A stretch of DNA of 64,000 nt from Spirochaetaceae bacterium UBA6243 (GCA_002441395.1 DJVZ01000045.1:8100-72099); one strand, 5' to 3'; shown: positions 1 through 8,397, numbered from the stretch's first letter. Made by a program: numbers and translations. The notes: generated from the sequence alone by a model not told the origin.

Positions 1-31
1 CCCCTACCTCGCGCGACCCCAAAATGCCCTG

Positions 32-60
32 TTGCGAAAAAAGCGGGAATCCATTACAGT
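32..60 (+). promoter_or_regulatory. Putative sigma70-like promoter for the TrmA-family gene
   Basis: TTGCGA (32-37) is followed after exactly 17 nt by TACAGT (55-60). The predicted transcription start is only about 5 nt before the ATG at 72, so the mRNA would be nearly leaderless. TTGCGA/TTGCGC recurs as the -35 box of other promoters in this window (43339 and 62770). No other gene is recognisable in bases 1-71. Confidence 0.4.
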
Positions 61-71
61 AAGAAAGCTTC

Positions 72-1235
72 ATGACCGACGATTTGCTTACCCTCAGGGT
101 TGAAAAACTCTCCTCTCACGGTGAGGGTATCGCTTTCTCGGAAGGCAAAGCGGTCTTCATTCCTTATTCAATTCCAGGCGAACTCGTCTTTTGCAGGATT
201 GTTGAGGATCACGCCAGCTTCTCTCGGGCAGAGCTCATCGGAACAAAAGAACCTTCTCCGCACCGTTCGGAGCCGCTCTGCCCTCTTTTCGGCGTATGCG
301 GCGGCTGCGCCCTCCAGCACATAGAATATGCCTACCAAACAAAACTCAAACAGGCCGCCGCACGGGAGACATTCCAGCGCATTGGCGGCTTCGATCCCGG
401 CGAGCTCGATATCGTCACCGGAGAGCCCTATCACTACCGCAACAGAACTCAAATCCACGCCTGTGGCGACGGAGGGCTCGGCTTTACAAAAGCCGGTTCG
501 CCCGAGGCCATAAGGATACCCAAGTGCCCCATCCTCATTTCCACGCTCGAACACTGGCTCGTCGCCGAAAACCGGAAGGCCCACCCCTACCGAGCCCTGT
601 CGGCGCTGATCGGCGAGCGGCCGCGATTCTCCGTCTTCGGGCAGGACGAACGCATCTACATTGAGGGAAGAGAGACCTATGCGGCCGCGAGCGTGCGGGG
701 AAAAAACTTTCAGTTTCCCGTGGCGCATTTCTTCCAGAGCAATATAATCGTTCTCGAAAAGCTCGTGGAGCGCTTCGTCGAACCTCTCAAGGGCGTGCTG
801 GCGCTCGATCTCTACAGCGGCGCCGGGCTTTTTTCGCTCTTCCTCGCGGACAATTTCGATTCGATCGAATGCGTCGAAAGCGACGCGGCCTCGATGGAGG
901 CGGCGCGCCTCAACCTGAGCAGGGCAAGGGCCAAAGTCGGCTTCTCGGATATACTTGTGGAGCGCTGGATACAAACACCTCATGCGAATCGCGCCTTCGA
1001 CTGCATTGTCGCCGACCCGCCGCGCGCGGGGCTCTCGCCCGAACTGCGCGCATGGCTTGCGGGTGCGCAGGCCGACGCGCTCCTCTATGTGAGCTGCGAC
1101 CACGCCAGCCTTGCCCGTGACCTGCGGGACCTGACGCAGAAAGGCTGGAAGACGGAAGACATAACTTTGTTCGATTTTTACCCTCAGACCGGACGACTGG
1201 AGGCAGTCGCCCGACTCGCGAGGGCTGCTCGATAG
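72..1235 (+). CDS. TrmA/RlmD-family RNA (uracil-C5)-methyltransferase
   Basis: Class I SAM-dependent enzyme of the TrmA/RlmC/RlmD family, which methylates C5 of a uridine in 23S rRNA or tRNA. The 387 residues begin with a TRAM-like beta-rich RNA-binding domain (about 1-60). A 4Fe-4S cysteine cluster follows: C70, C76 and C79 in CPLFGVCGGC, plus C152. The Rossmann SAM motif is DLYSGAG (246-252). FQSN (221-224), DPPRAG (315-320) and the nucleophile C342 in YVSCD are the family's catalytic landmarks. Which uridine is modified cannot be read from sequence alone. It is followed after a hairpin by pyrBI on the same strand. There is no strong Shine-Dalgarno sequence, and the upstream promoter predicts a leader of only about 5 nt. 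Confidence 0.9.
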   Translation: MTDDLLTLRVEKLSSHGEGIAFSEGKAVFIPYSIPGELVFCRIVEDHASFSRAELIGTKEPSPHRSEPLCPLFGVCGGCALQHIEYAYQTKLKQAAARETFQRIGGFDPGELDIVTGEPYHYRNRTQIHACGDGGLGFTKAGSPEAIRIPKCPILISTLEHWLVAENRKAHPYRALSALIGERPRFSVFGQDERIYIEGRETYAAASVRGKNFQFPVAHFFQSNIIVLEKLVERFVEPLKGVLALDLYSGAGLFSLFLADNFDSIECVESDAASMEAARLNLSRARAKVGFSDILVERWIQTPHANRAFDCIVADPPRAGLSPELRAWLAGAQADALLYVSCDHASLARDLRDLTQKGWKTEDITLFDFYPQTGRLEAVARLARAAR

Positions 1236-1263
1236 ATCCCGCGTCGCGGGATCACCATTTTTT
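1235..1263 (+). terminator. Hairpin with U-tract immediately before pyrBI ribosome site
   Basis: GATCCCGCG (1235-1243) and CGCGGGATC (1245-1253) are perfect inverted arms, followed after ACCA by six T residues (1258-1263). This is an intrinsic terminator shape that starts at the stop codon of the methyltransferase gene. It directly abuts the AAGGAGG ribosome site of pyrBI (1264-1270). It either ends the upstream transcript or acts as an attenuator for pyrBI. No separate pyrBI promoter is visible between them. Confidence 0.6.
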
Positions 1264-1275
1264 AAGGAGGAAATG

Positions 1276-2856
1276 ATGGCCCGCAATGGTCCTTTCAAAG
1301 GCAGATCGATTTCGGTCGTCAATGATCTATCGCTCGACGAACAGCGCTATCTGTACCGCAAGGCAAGGGAGCTCAAGGAAGCGGCGATTTCCGGCGGCGA
1401 CGTATCGGAATTTCGCATAAACGACCTTGACTATCAGGTTTATTTGATATTCATGGAGAATTCGACCCGAACCAGGGAGTCGTTCCGCAACGCCGGCAAG
1501 TTCCTCGGCGCGCGAGTCAATGTGTTCGACGCGGCGACGAGTTCGTTCAACAAAAACGAATCCATCACCGACGCCATCAAGATGCTCTTCGGCTATTCCG
1601 GGGAGTCCTGCTTCATCCTCCGTACCAAGCTCGAAGGTGCATGTACGTGGCTGGACCAGGAATTTTCCGACTACTCGCACATTACCGGCAAACCGAAGCC
1701 TTCTTTCATCAACGCGGGCGACGGCAAGCACGAACACCCCACGCAGGAATTCCTCGACGAGTTTTCATTCCTAGAGCAGCTCCGCTGGAACGACGGCCAC
1801 ATCCACATCGCCATGGCGGGAGACCTGTACCACGGACGCACCGTGCATTCCAAGGCCGACGGCCTGAAAGTGTTCCGCAACGTCGAGGTCGACCTCATCG
1901 CGCCGGAGCTTCTGTCCATGCCGCCCTACTACGTTGAAAAGATGAAGGCGAACGGCTTTTCGGTCCGCGTCTTCGAATCGATCGAAGAGTACCTCGCGCA
2001 GGCCAAGGTCGCCCCCATCTGGTACTTCACCCGCCTCCAGCTCGAGCGCATGGGCGAAGCGGTCCTCGAGCGCGCCCCCTACCTGCGCCAGGCCGTCACC
2101 TTCAAAAAAGACTTCCTGGGCCAGCTGCCGGACGGCTGCCACTTCTACCATCCCCTGCCGCGCGACCGGAATTCCCCGACCATCCCATTCTTTCTCGACG
2201 AGCTGCCCCTCAACGGCTGGGATGGCCAGTCGATCAACGGATACTGGACGCGCATCACAGAGATCGCCATGCTTTCAGGCCGCATCGGCGAGGATTTCGA
2301 GGGCGAGCACGCCCAAAAGCTCGAATTCGTCGATGATTTCGTGCATGAAGCCCAAGCGCAGGAAAAGAATAAGCCAGAATATAAGGTCGGCATTAAGCCT
2401 GTCGAAGAAGGCATCGTGATCGACCACATCGCGACCGGCGAGCCCGTCGGTGAGATTTGGGATACCATCGACGCGGCGCGCAAAATCCTCAAGCTCGATG
2501 TGCGGTCGAGCCACGGCGTCTACCACTCGAACCGCGGGCCAGAGACCTTCAAAGGCATCATCTCTCTGCCCGACATCATAAGTTTCGGCGAAAAAGACCT
2601 GAAGAAACTCGCCGCGATCGCGCCGGGCTGTACGCTCAATCTGATCCGGCACGCGCATGTCGCGAAAAAATACCGCCTCTCGATGCCGCCCCGCATCTAC
2701 GGCTTCGACGAAATCTCGTGCAAGAACGAAAACTGCATCTCATATCCGGCGAACAACGAAGGGGTGCCCCCCGAATTCATCCGCAAGGGCGAGACGACAT
2801 TCGTCTGCAAGTATTGCGAGCGCGAGCACAAATTCCGCGACATCTGGGATGTGTAG
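1276..2856 (+). CDS. pyrBI: Aspartate carbamoyltransferase, fused catalytic-regulatory chain (PyrBI)
   Basis: Transfers the carbamoyl group of carbamoyl phosphate to aspartate, the first committed step of pyrimidine synthesis. The 526-residue protein joins a PyrB-like catalytic half to a PyrI-like regulatory half. In the catalytic half, the carbamoyl-phosphate loop STRTR is at about 63-67, the mobile-loop Lys at 93, HPTQ at about 154-157 and HPLPR at about 292-296. The regulatory half begins near residue 365 and ends in a zinc site with C482, C487, C511 and C514. Such fusions are known in Treponema and Thermotoga. AGGAGG (1265-1270) lies 5 nt before the ATG at 1276 but only 2 nt before an in-frame ATG at 1273, so 1276 is preferred. 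The gene faces the rlmB-like gene tail to tail. Confidence 0.95.
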   Translation: MARNGPFKGRSISVVNDLSLDEQRYLYRKARELKEAAISGGDVSEFRINDLDYQVYLIFMENSTRTRESFRNAGKFLGARVNVFDAATSSFNKNESITDAIKMLFGYSGESCFILRTKLEGACTWLDQEFSDYSHITGKPKPSFINAGDGKHEHPTQEFLDEFSFLEQLRWNDGHIHIAMAGDLYHGRTVHSKADGLKVFRNVEVDLIAPELLSMPPYYVEKMKANGFSVRVFESIEEYLAQAKVAPIWYFTRLQLERMGEAVLERAPYLRQAVTFKKDFLGQLPDGCHFYHPLPRDRNSPTIPFFLDELPLNGWDGQSINGYWTRITEIAMLSGRIGEDFEGEHAQKLEFVDDFVHEAQAQEKNKPEYKVGIKPVEEGIVIDHIATGEPVGEIWDTIDAARKILKLDVRSSHGVYHSNRGPETFKGIISLPDIISFGEKDLKKLAAIAPGCTLNLIRHAHVAKKYRLSMPPRIYGFDEISCKNENCISYPANNEGVPPEFIRKGETTFVCKYCEREHKFRDIWDV

Positions 2857-2857
2857 C

Positions 2858-2906
2858 CGCGCCCGGACAGGCAGTGTCCCCTGGGGAGACACATCCGGAC
2901 GGCGCG
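2858..2906. other. Long interrupted hairpin between convergent genes
   Basis: Between pyrBI and the convergent rlmB-like gene, three nested inverted repeats line up: CGCGCC (2858-2863) with GGCGCG (2901-2906), CCGGA (2863-2867) with TCCGG (2894-2898), and GTGTC (2874-2878) with GACAC (2888-2892). No T-run follows on either strand. It may still separate the two converging transcripts. Confidence 0.4.
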
Positions 2907-2917
2907 CCCAGGGATTC

Positions 2918-3649
2918 CTAGCCCCTGCACGCGCGCCTGTATTCATACATCAGAATCGCAGCCGACACCGATACGTTCAGGGAATCGACGTGGCCGTGCA
3001 TGGGGATCGAGATGCTCTCGTCCGCGGCTTCCTTCAGGATTCTGGAGGCACCCCTGCCTTCATTGCCGAGGACGACAAGCGCCTTTTTCGACATCGGATG
3101 TTCGCCGACCGGGGCCCCCGCCATATCCGCCGCGTACACCCAGTAGCCGGCGCTTTTCAGCTCATCGACAGCGGCCCTGAGGTTGCTCACCTGAATGACC
3201 GGCATCCAGGCAATCGCGCCGGCGGAACTGCGCGCGGCGGCATCGGTCAGCGGCGATGCGCGCCTGCCTGGAATAATCACGGCATCGACGCCAAAGGCGT
3301 CCGCCGAGCGCAGAATCGCCCCCACATTGTGCGGATCCTCAATGTGGTCGAGCACGAACACAAGGCTGGCATCAACCTGAGAGACTCGCTCACACAGCTC
3401 TTCGAGGCTGAGCGTGCGTTGCAGCTCCGATTCGACGGCGAGGACTACACCACGGTGCTCAGGATTCATCTCCGCAAGCTTTGACGCAGGCACGGCGCGA
3501 ACGGCTAGGCCCTGCCGTTCAGCTTCTTCCAGAATCTGTCGTATCCGCGGGCCCCTGCGGCGTTCATCTTCCGTGACAAAGAGTGTGCCTGAACCTGGCG
3601 CTGCGCGCAGTGTCTCGAGGATGGCATGGAAAGAAGATACGTGTTTCAC
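2918..3649 (-). CDS. rlmB: SpoU/TrmH-family rRNA 2'-O-methyltransferase (RlmB-like)
   Basis: SPOUT-fold methyltransferase that adds a 2'-O-methyl group to a ribose in rRNA or tRNA. The 243 residues start with a substrate-binding domain (about 1-75). The knotted SAM domain carries the three SpoU motifs: HIEDPHNVGAILRSADAFG near 102-120, LGNEGRG at 194-200 and SLNVSVSAAILMYE at 223-236. Length and architecture match RlmB, which acts on the 23S rRNA P loop, but the target is inferred. The start codon is GTG at 3649, with a weak GGGA site about 9 nt upstream. Confidence 0.88.
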   Translation of the reverse strand: MKHVSSFHAILETLRAAPGSGTLFVTEDERRRGPRIRQILEEAERQGLAVRAVPASKLAEMNPEHRGVVLAVESELQRTLSLEELCERVSQVDASLVFVLDHIEDPHNVGAILRSADAFGVDAVIIPGRRASPLTDAAARSSAGAIAWMPVIQVSNLRAAVDELKSAGYWVYAADMAGAPVGEHPMSKKALVVLGNEGRGASRILKEAADESISIPMHGHVDSLNVSVSAAILMYEYRRACRG

Positions 3650-3686
3650 AGTCCAATTCCCGGTGAGTTACTGTACCTTGCGCCGA

Positions 3687-4508
3687 TCATGGCACGACGG
3701 TGAATTCCTGCACAAGCTGGATCGCGCTCTCGACCTGCTTGACTCCAGGTATGAGATTGGCCGCCGCGACGGCGCTGTCCACCGCGGCATGGGTGTTCGC
3801 CACGCCATGCAATACGACCACCCCGCGCTCCACGGCCGCCTCCAGGAAATGAATCGGAATTTTGCGGTTGTACGTGATTTCGGTGACGATTTTCGCCCCC
3901 AGCAGAAGATCCTGCATCTTTGCGGTCGCGTTCATTTCCTGAGTATCGCTGATGAATGACTTGCGGAATGCGTCGATCGCGGCTGCCGCGTGAATTGGAT
4001 CGAAGCGATCGGTAGTGAGCGTCATGTCATACTCGGATGGATTGTACCAGTCGACCGAGAAAAAATATTTATGAAAGCCCGCGCGATCATGGTCGCTGCT
4101 CTCAATTATCTGGAGGGCATGCCGCGAATCGATGTTCTGCGCTTTGCGCACTCTCTCCACCCTGACAGATTTCGAGGCGCCGATACGAATGCCAATAAGA
4201 TTCGGAATACCCCGCAGGATGGCGTGGGCGCCTCTCCCAAGAATTATGCAATTGTTTTCAAGTGCGGTTTCGTAAATCACCTGGGTGAGGAAATGCAGGT
4301 ACTCATCCCGCTGTTGAGAAAGAGACGCCCAAAAACCGGGGTTCTTCTCGTCGTATCGCTCTTGCTTTTCAATATCGATGCCGATAGCGGATAACGCTGC
4401 CTCAATATGTTCTTTGTCGACGATCTTGTATCCATTGAGCTTTGCAAGTTCTTGGGCTGTCTCTTCGCCGTAGGATGCCAGTTCTCGTGAAATACAAATC
4501 ACTGCCAT
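3687..4508 (-). CDS. Cytidylate-kinase-like protein with C-terminal BON domain
   Basis: Residues 1-195 match the cytidylate-kinase-like family (Cytidylate_kin_2 type). They start with MAVICISRELASYGEETA, a P-loop-like beginning rich in Ser/Gly but without the classical GxxGxGKS pattern. Residues of about 205-270 form a BON-like domain (VVVLHGVANTHAAVDSA, then IPGVKQVES). BON domains usually bind membranes or small ligands and are not a normal part of Cmk. The natural substrate is unknown, and a role in CMP phosphorylation should not be assumed. A clear GGAGG site lies about 7 nt before the ATG. Confidence 0.75.
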   Translation of the reverse strand: MAVICISRELASYGEETAQELAKLNGYKIVDKEHIEAALSAIGIDIEKQERYDEKNPGFWASLSQQRDEYLHFLTQVIYETALENNCIILGRGAHAILRGIPNLIGIRIGASKSVRVERVRKAQNIDSRHALQIIESSDHDRAGFHKYFFSVDWYNPSEYDMTLTTDRFDPIHAAAAIDAFRKSFISDTQEMNATAKMQDLLLGAKIVTEITYNRKIPIHFLEAAVERGVVVLHGVANTHAAVDSAVAAANLIPGVKQVESAIQLVQEFTVVP

Positions 4509-4596
4509 ATTGAGCCTCCTATACTAAACATATTCCAAGATTGAGCCCAGGTCAAATGAAAACAGACATAATACAGGGGGGAAAAAGCGCCTCCCC

Positions 4597-4625
4597 TTCC
4601 GCAAGGGATGGGCTTTCACTAGAAT
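4597..4625 (+). promoter_or_regulatory. Weak putative promoter for EamA transporter gene
   Basis: TAGAAT (4620-4625) ends 8 nt before the ATG at 4634. TTCCGC lies 17 nt upstream as a poor -35 match. No Shine-Dalgarno sequence is seen, so the mRNA may be leaderless. Confidence 0.3.
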
Positions 4626-4633
4626 AGCGGATC

Positions 4634-5533
4634 ATGGAAAAGCTTGCGCTTCTCGCTGCGTTTGGAACTGCGGTGTTTTGGTCCTTTTCAGCGATATTTT
4701 TTGAAAATGCTTCAAAAAAAGTGGGAGCGCTGGCGGTCAATTTCTGGAAAGTTGTCTTCGCCTTCTTTTTCCTCGCAATATCGGGAACAATAGTGCGCGG
4801 GGTCCCTTTCCCCTACGACGCACCGCTCCGGACGTGGATATTCCTGTCCTTGTCGGGGATTGTCGGCTTCGTCATCTCAGACTTTTTCCTTTTTAATGCA
4901 TATGTAATGATAGGTTCTAGAATTACTGTTATTTTTCAATCACTCACTCCAGTCTTTACCGCGCTGTTTGCTTATATCTTCATCGCGGAGAGAATGCAGC
5001 CGCACAGGCTCATCGGCATGGCGGTCACCGTGATTGGCATACTTATTGTTGTGCTTACGCGCTCACGGCAAAATCGAAAAAATAACGAAGGCAGGCTCTC
5101 GGTAAAGGGCCTGGGGTACGCATTCCTGTCCGCGCTGTTCCAGGCAGGGGGGATGGTGCTCACCAAGGCCGGTCTGGGAGACTACAGCCCTATTTCCGGC
5201 ACACAGATCCGGGCCCTTGTGGCCATCATCGGATTCGGCATCAACGCCCTCCTCATAGGACAGGGAACCCACGTCTTTTTCAAAGTGCCCAAAATAAGGG
5301 AAGCATTTACCTCAACCTTAAAAGGTTCGGTTTTCGGGCCGTTCTTGGGCGTGGTCCTCTCCCTCTTTTCCCTTCAGAACACCCAGGTGGGCGCGACAAG
5401 CACGCTGATGGCGCTTACCCCGGTCGTTATCATTGTGCCCTCGGTGCTGATACTCAAACAAAAGATTTATTTGATGGAGATCGTGGGAGCTGCGATAGCG
5501 GTTGGAGGAGCGGCGCTTTTCTTTTTGCTGTAA
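4634..5533 (+). CDS. EamA/DMT-family membrane transporter
   Basis: A 299-residue integral membrane protein with about ten predicted transmembrane helices in two repeats (about 1-145 and 155-299), the hallmark of drug/metabolite transporters with two EamA domains. The repeats are split by a short basic loop (RSRQNRKN) near residue 145. Substrate is unknown. Family members export amino acids or metabolites or take up small solutes across the inner membrane. It stands alone, flanked upstream by a divergent kinase-like gene and downstream by tdh. Confidence 0.85.
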   Translation: MEKLALLAAFGTAVFWSFSAIFFENASKKVGALAVNFWKVVFAFFFLAISGTIVRGVPFPYDAPLRTWIFLSLSGIVGFVISDFFLFNAYVMIGSRITVIFQSLTPVFTALFAYIFIAERMQPHRLIGMAVTVIGILIVVLTRSRQNRKNNEGRLSVKGLGYAFLSALFQAGGMVLTKAGLGDYSPISGTQIRALVAIIGFGINALLIGQGTHVFFKVPKIREAFTSTLKGSVFGPFLGVVLSLFSLQNTQVGATSTLMALTPVVIIVPSVLILKQKIYLMEIVGAAIAVGGAALFFLL

Positions 5534-5668
5534 GATTGCACAGCGCACTTTATTTCATTTTTCGCATTCCTCATTTCAATTATAGGTAGTATACTGAAAA
5601 TTGAAGATTGATTCGCGAGGTCCACGTCCTTGCAATTCGACGCCTCCGCGCGGACAGAAAGGAGCAAT

Positions 5669-6694
5669 ATGAAAGCGCTTGTGAAGCGGAAAAACGAGCC
5701 GGGGCTCTGGATGGAAGACGCTCCCATTCCTAGAATCGGCGATAACGATCTTCTCATAAAAGTTAAAAAAACAGCCATATGCGGTACGGATGTACATATC
5801 TGGAAATGGGATACCTGGGCACAGCGCACCATTCGCCTGGGCCAGACCGTGGGGCACGAGTTCGTCGGTGAAATAGTGGATATGGGGCGCTCGGTGCAGG
5901 GCTACAAAGTTGGCGAGCGAGTATCCGCGGAGGGACATATCTGGTGCGGCGTATGCAGGGCATGCCGCGCGGGCAGGCACCACCTCTGCCCGAACACCGT
6001 AGGCATCGGCGTCAACCGCGACGGCTGTTTTGCCGAATACCTGTCTGTTCCCGCCCAAAACGCGTGGCATGTGCATGAAGCCATCCCCGATGAAATCGCG
6101 GCCATTTTTGATCCATTTGGCAACGCAACCCATACGGCGCTCTCCTTTGACATGGTAGGAGAAGATGTGCTCATTACCGGGGCGGGACCGATCGGATGCA
6201 TGGCGGGAGCAATCGCGCGGCATGTGGGAGCGCGCAACATAGTGGTGACGGATGTGAATCCATGGCGCCTCGAGCTCGCGAAAAAACTCGGCGCAACGCG
6301 CGTCGTCAATGTCGCAAAAGAAGATCTCAAGGAAGTGCAGAAAGAGCTGGGGATGGTGGGCGGCTTCGATATCGGTATGGAAATGTCAGGCAGCCCCCAA
6401 GCTCTCGAGCAGATGATAGAGAACATGTACAACGGTGGCCGCATGGCACTCCTCGGCCTTCTGCCCGACGGCGCGGGCATCGACTGGTCGCGCGTCATTT
6501 TCAAGGGCCTCTTCATCAAGGGCGTCTACGGGCGTGAAATCTTCGAGACATGGTACAAAATGCAGACAATGCTGCTTTCGGGCCTCGATATCAGCCCTGT
6601 CATTACCCACCGGTTTTCCTTCGATGATTTCGAGAAGGGCTTTGCGGCGATGCTCTCTGGTGAAGCGGGGAAAGTAATACTGAGCCTGGATTAA
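5669..6694 (+). CDS. tdh: L-threonine 3-dehydrogenase
   Basis: Zinc-dependent medium-chain dehydrogenase that oxidises L-threonine to 2-amino-3-ketobutyrate with NAD+. The 341 residues align end to end with E. coli Tdh. Catalytic zinc ligands are C38, H63 and E64, with T40 and H43 nearby. Structural zinc ligands are C93, C96, C99 and C107. The NAD loop is GAGPIG (171-176), and the family stretch NRDGCFAEYL is present. The start at 5669 is set by AAAGGAG (5658-5664) and by the homologous beginning MKALVK; an upstream TTG is unlikely. The usual partner kbl is not beside it. A -10 like TATACT sits at 5590-5595, without a convincing -35. Confidence 0.95.
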   Translation: MKALVKRKNEPGLWMEDAPIPRIGDNDLLIKVKKTAICGTDVHIWKWDTWAQRTIRLGQTVGHEFVGEIVDMGRSVQGYKVGERVSAEGHIWCGVCRACRAGRHHLCPNTVGIGVNRDGCFAEYLSVPAQNAWHVHEAIPDEIAAIFDPFGNATHTALSFDMVGEDVLITGAGPIGCMAGAIARHVGARNIVVTDVNPWRLELAKKLGATRVVNVAKEDLKEVQKELGMVGGFDIGMEMSGSPQALEQMIENMYNGGRMALLGLLPDGAGIDWSRVIFKGLFIKGVYGREIFETWYKMQTMLLSGLDISPVITHRFSFDDFEKGFAAMLSGEAGKVILSLD

Positions 6695-6769
6695 GAGACC
6701 GTGAAAAACAAAGCTTGAATCCCATCTTCTACCGACAGGACCGCACTGGGCGCCGACTGGATCTTCCCC

Positions 6770-6800
6770 CTGCGAAAAAAGCTCTGGAATATGCTATAGT
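6770..6800 (+). promoter_or_regulatory. Putative leaderless promoter for Rsm22-like gene
   Basis: TATAGT (6795-6800) ends exactly 6 nt before the ATG at 6807. CTGCGA (6770-6775), similar to the recurring TTGCGA, is 19 nt upstream. No Shine-Dalgarno sequence lies in between, so transcription should start at or next to the start codon. Confidence 0.45.
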
Positions 6801-6806
6801 CCCTCT

Positions 6807-8123
6807 ATGGGTGAACATTCTCTCCTGTATAGTTTTCAAATCAGCGAAGATGCGGCTTCGGCACTGCAAAAACTCCCCGCATGCATCGATGAAGTGAACC
6901 CCGTGCCGGAGCGCAGGCGCACAGAGCTCCGCTACAACATCCGGGACCTGTGGCGTTCGCTCACGATGGAGAGAGCGCATCGCACTATCGATTATCTCAA
7001 TAACCCAGCCTTTTTTTCCGCCTACCTCCGTTATTTTATGCCATGGAATCTTGTGCGGCTTGTCGCGCTTCTGACGGAGCTCCCTCTCGAGCTCAGCGCC
7101 GATGCCACGATCATCGATATGGGGTCTGGTCCGCTCACTTTTCCCCTGGCGCTCTACTGTGCGAAGCCCGAATTTAGAAAGGCCCCGCTCACTTTCATAT
7201 GCGCCGATCGAACGCCGCGGATTATGGAAGCGGGCAGACTTATCCTGGAGTTGCTCGCCGCAAAACATGGAGGAGAGCTCCCCCCCTGGAAAATCGAGCT
7301 GAGGCACGCCCGGTTTGGTGAACCCCTGCATGAAAAGGCGAGCCTCTTTTGTGCAGTAAACGTGTTCAACGAATTTTTCTGGCATCATGAAGGAATACTC
7401 TCCGAGGATGCCTCCGAGCTATATCATCGGACTGCCCAGTATTGCGCTCCCCAAGGCAAAATGCTCATCGTCGAACCCGGAGAGCCTCGATCAGGAGGCC
7501 TTGTGAGTGCAATGAGGGCGGCCGCAATCATAGGCGGCAACGAAATTCTGGCGCCCTGTCCTCACGCGTACGCGTGCCCCATGCCTGGCATCTTCAAGAG
7601 CGGTCAGGAATATCTCATCGGCCATCCCCGCACCCTCGAGCCAGTCCGAATGCCCGCGCCAAGGGCAAAATATCCTTGGTGCCATTTTTCAGTACCCGCC
7701 GGTTTTGCTCCGCGCTGGCTCACCTCGCTTTCCGAAGAAGCCGGGCTCTCAAAAGAAAAACTGTCCTTCAGCTTTCTCTTTGTAAAAAAGCAGAGCGTGC
7801 AGAAAAAGCCCAGCGGCGGGCATCTCCCGATCCATGACAGTTCCCATATGCAATCGGCAACAGTAGCAGAAAGGGCAGCGGGCGGGCTCACCTGCCGCAT
7901 AATATCGGATTCCATCGCCCTGCCTGGCGGCAGAACCGGTAAATATGCCTGCTCCTCTTTAGGCTATACATTGATTTCGGCCGACCAAAACAAAACGCTG
8001 CCTGAATCCGGTGTGCTATTGCGGTTCAGACTGACGCACCCTAGAGGTATGGAACCCCGGGGCAGCCAGCAAGAAGCATTGGAATTCGACCGGAAGACAG
8101 GCGCCGTTCTTATATCCTATTGA
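6807..8123 (+). CDS. Rsm22/METTL17-like methyltransferase
   Basis: A 438-residue protein of the Rsm22 family, known mainly as a mitochondrial small-ribosomal-subunit assembly factor (Rsm22/METTL17) with scattered bacterial members. Visible landmarks are the SAM motif IDMGSGPLTFP (103-113), an acidic post-motif EPGEPRSGG (223-231), and the family cysteine signature CPHAYAC (251-257) with WCHF (291-294). That signature coordinates an Fe-S cluster in METTL17. C251, C257 and C292 are clear, and the fourth ligand is not obvious. The C-terminus is beta-rich, like the family's tail. The target is probably the small ribosomal subunit, by homology only. Its TGA stop is embedded in the tRNA-Asp -35 box. 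Confidence 0.75.
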   Translation: MGEHSLLYSFQISEDAASALQKLPACIDEVNPVPERRRTELRYNIRDLWRSLTMERAHRTIDYLNNPAFFSAYLRYFMPWNLVRLVALLTELPLELSADATIIDMGSGPLTFPLALYCAKPEFRKAPLTFICADRTPRIMEAGRLILELLAAKHGGELPPWKIELRHARFGEPLHEKASLFCAVNVFNEFFWHHEGILSEDASELYHRTAQYCAPQGKMLIVEPGEPRSGGLVSAMRAAAIIGGNEILAPCPHAYACPMPGIFKSGQEYLIGHPRTLEPVRMPAPRAKYPWCHFSVPAGFAPRWLTSLSEEAGLSKEKLSFSFLFVKKQSVQKKPSGGHLPIHDSSHMQSATVAERAAGGLTCRIISDSIALPGGRTGKYACSSLGYTLISADQNKTLPESGVLLRFRLTHPRGMEPRGSQQEALEFDRKTGAVLISY

Positions 8124-8148
8124 CACAAAAAAGGGGCGCCGGTATAGT
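8120..8148 (+). promoter_or_regulatory. Strong promoter for tRNA-Asp
   Basis: TTGACA (8120-8125), 17-nt spacer, TATAGT (8143-8148). The tRNA starts 22 nt further on. The -35 box overlaps the stop codon of the preceding gene. Confidence 0.8.
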
Positions 8149-8170
8149 AACAATCCGTCAGCAATGACAT

Positions 8171-8245
8171 GGGGGCGTAGCGAAGCTGGTTTATCGCGCT
8201 GGCCTGTCAAGCCGGAGATCGCGGGTTCAAGCCCCGTCGCTCCCG
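8171..8245 (+). tRNA. tRNA-Asp (GTC)
   Basis: Acceptor arm GGGGGCG (8171-8177) pairs with CGCTCCC (8238-8244), with one G-U pair. The anticodon stem CTGGC/GCCGG encloses the loop with anticodon GTC. The T arm is GCGGG-TTCAAGC-CCCGT. The discriminator base is G and CCA is not encoded. Confidence 0.95.
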
Positions 8246-8309
8246 ATCACCGCATGGTGCATGCGCGCAGGCGCGTATCTGTGCGGTTCCGCCGTAATGC
8301 GGAATTAAA

Positions 8310-8336
8310 CCCGTCCGCCGCGCGACGGGCTTTTTT
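8310..8336 (+). terminator. Intrinsic terminator after tRNA-Asp
   Basis: CCCGTC (8310-8315) and GACGGG (8324-8329) form a 6-bp stem over an 8-nt loop, followed by C and TTTTTT (8331-8336). Confidence 0.85.
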
Positions 8337-8351
8337 ATGTGTCAGCACGGG

Positions 8352-8380
8352 TTTCGGTGAGATCAGAATGCTGGCATACT
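8352..8380 (+). promoter_or_regulatory. Putative promoter for tRNA-Pro
   Basis: TTTCGG (8352-8357), 17-nt spacer, CATACT (8375-8380), about 18 nt before the tRNA. It is a weak match, but tRNA-Pro lies behind a terminator and needs its own promoter. Confidence 0.4.
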
Positions 8381-8397
8381 ACTTTCATGGTATTCTT

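Noticed and set aside
168..1322. 384-residue frame on the minus strand across the TrmA-like gene
   Set aside because: Shadow frame caused by GC-rich third positions; no family match, and the plus-strand gene has full motif support.
2657..3484. 275-residue plus-strand frame running from the pyrBI end into the rlmB-like gene
   Set aside because: It overlaps two clear genes and consists of Arg/Ser-rich shadow sequence.
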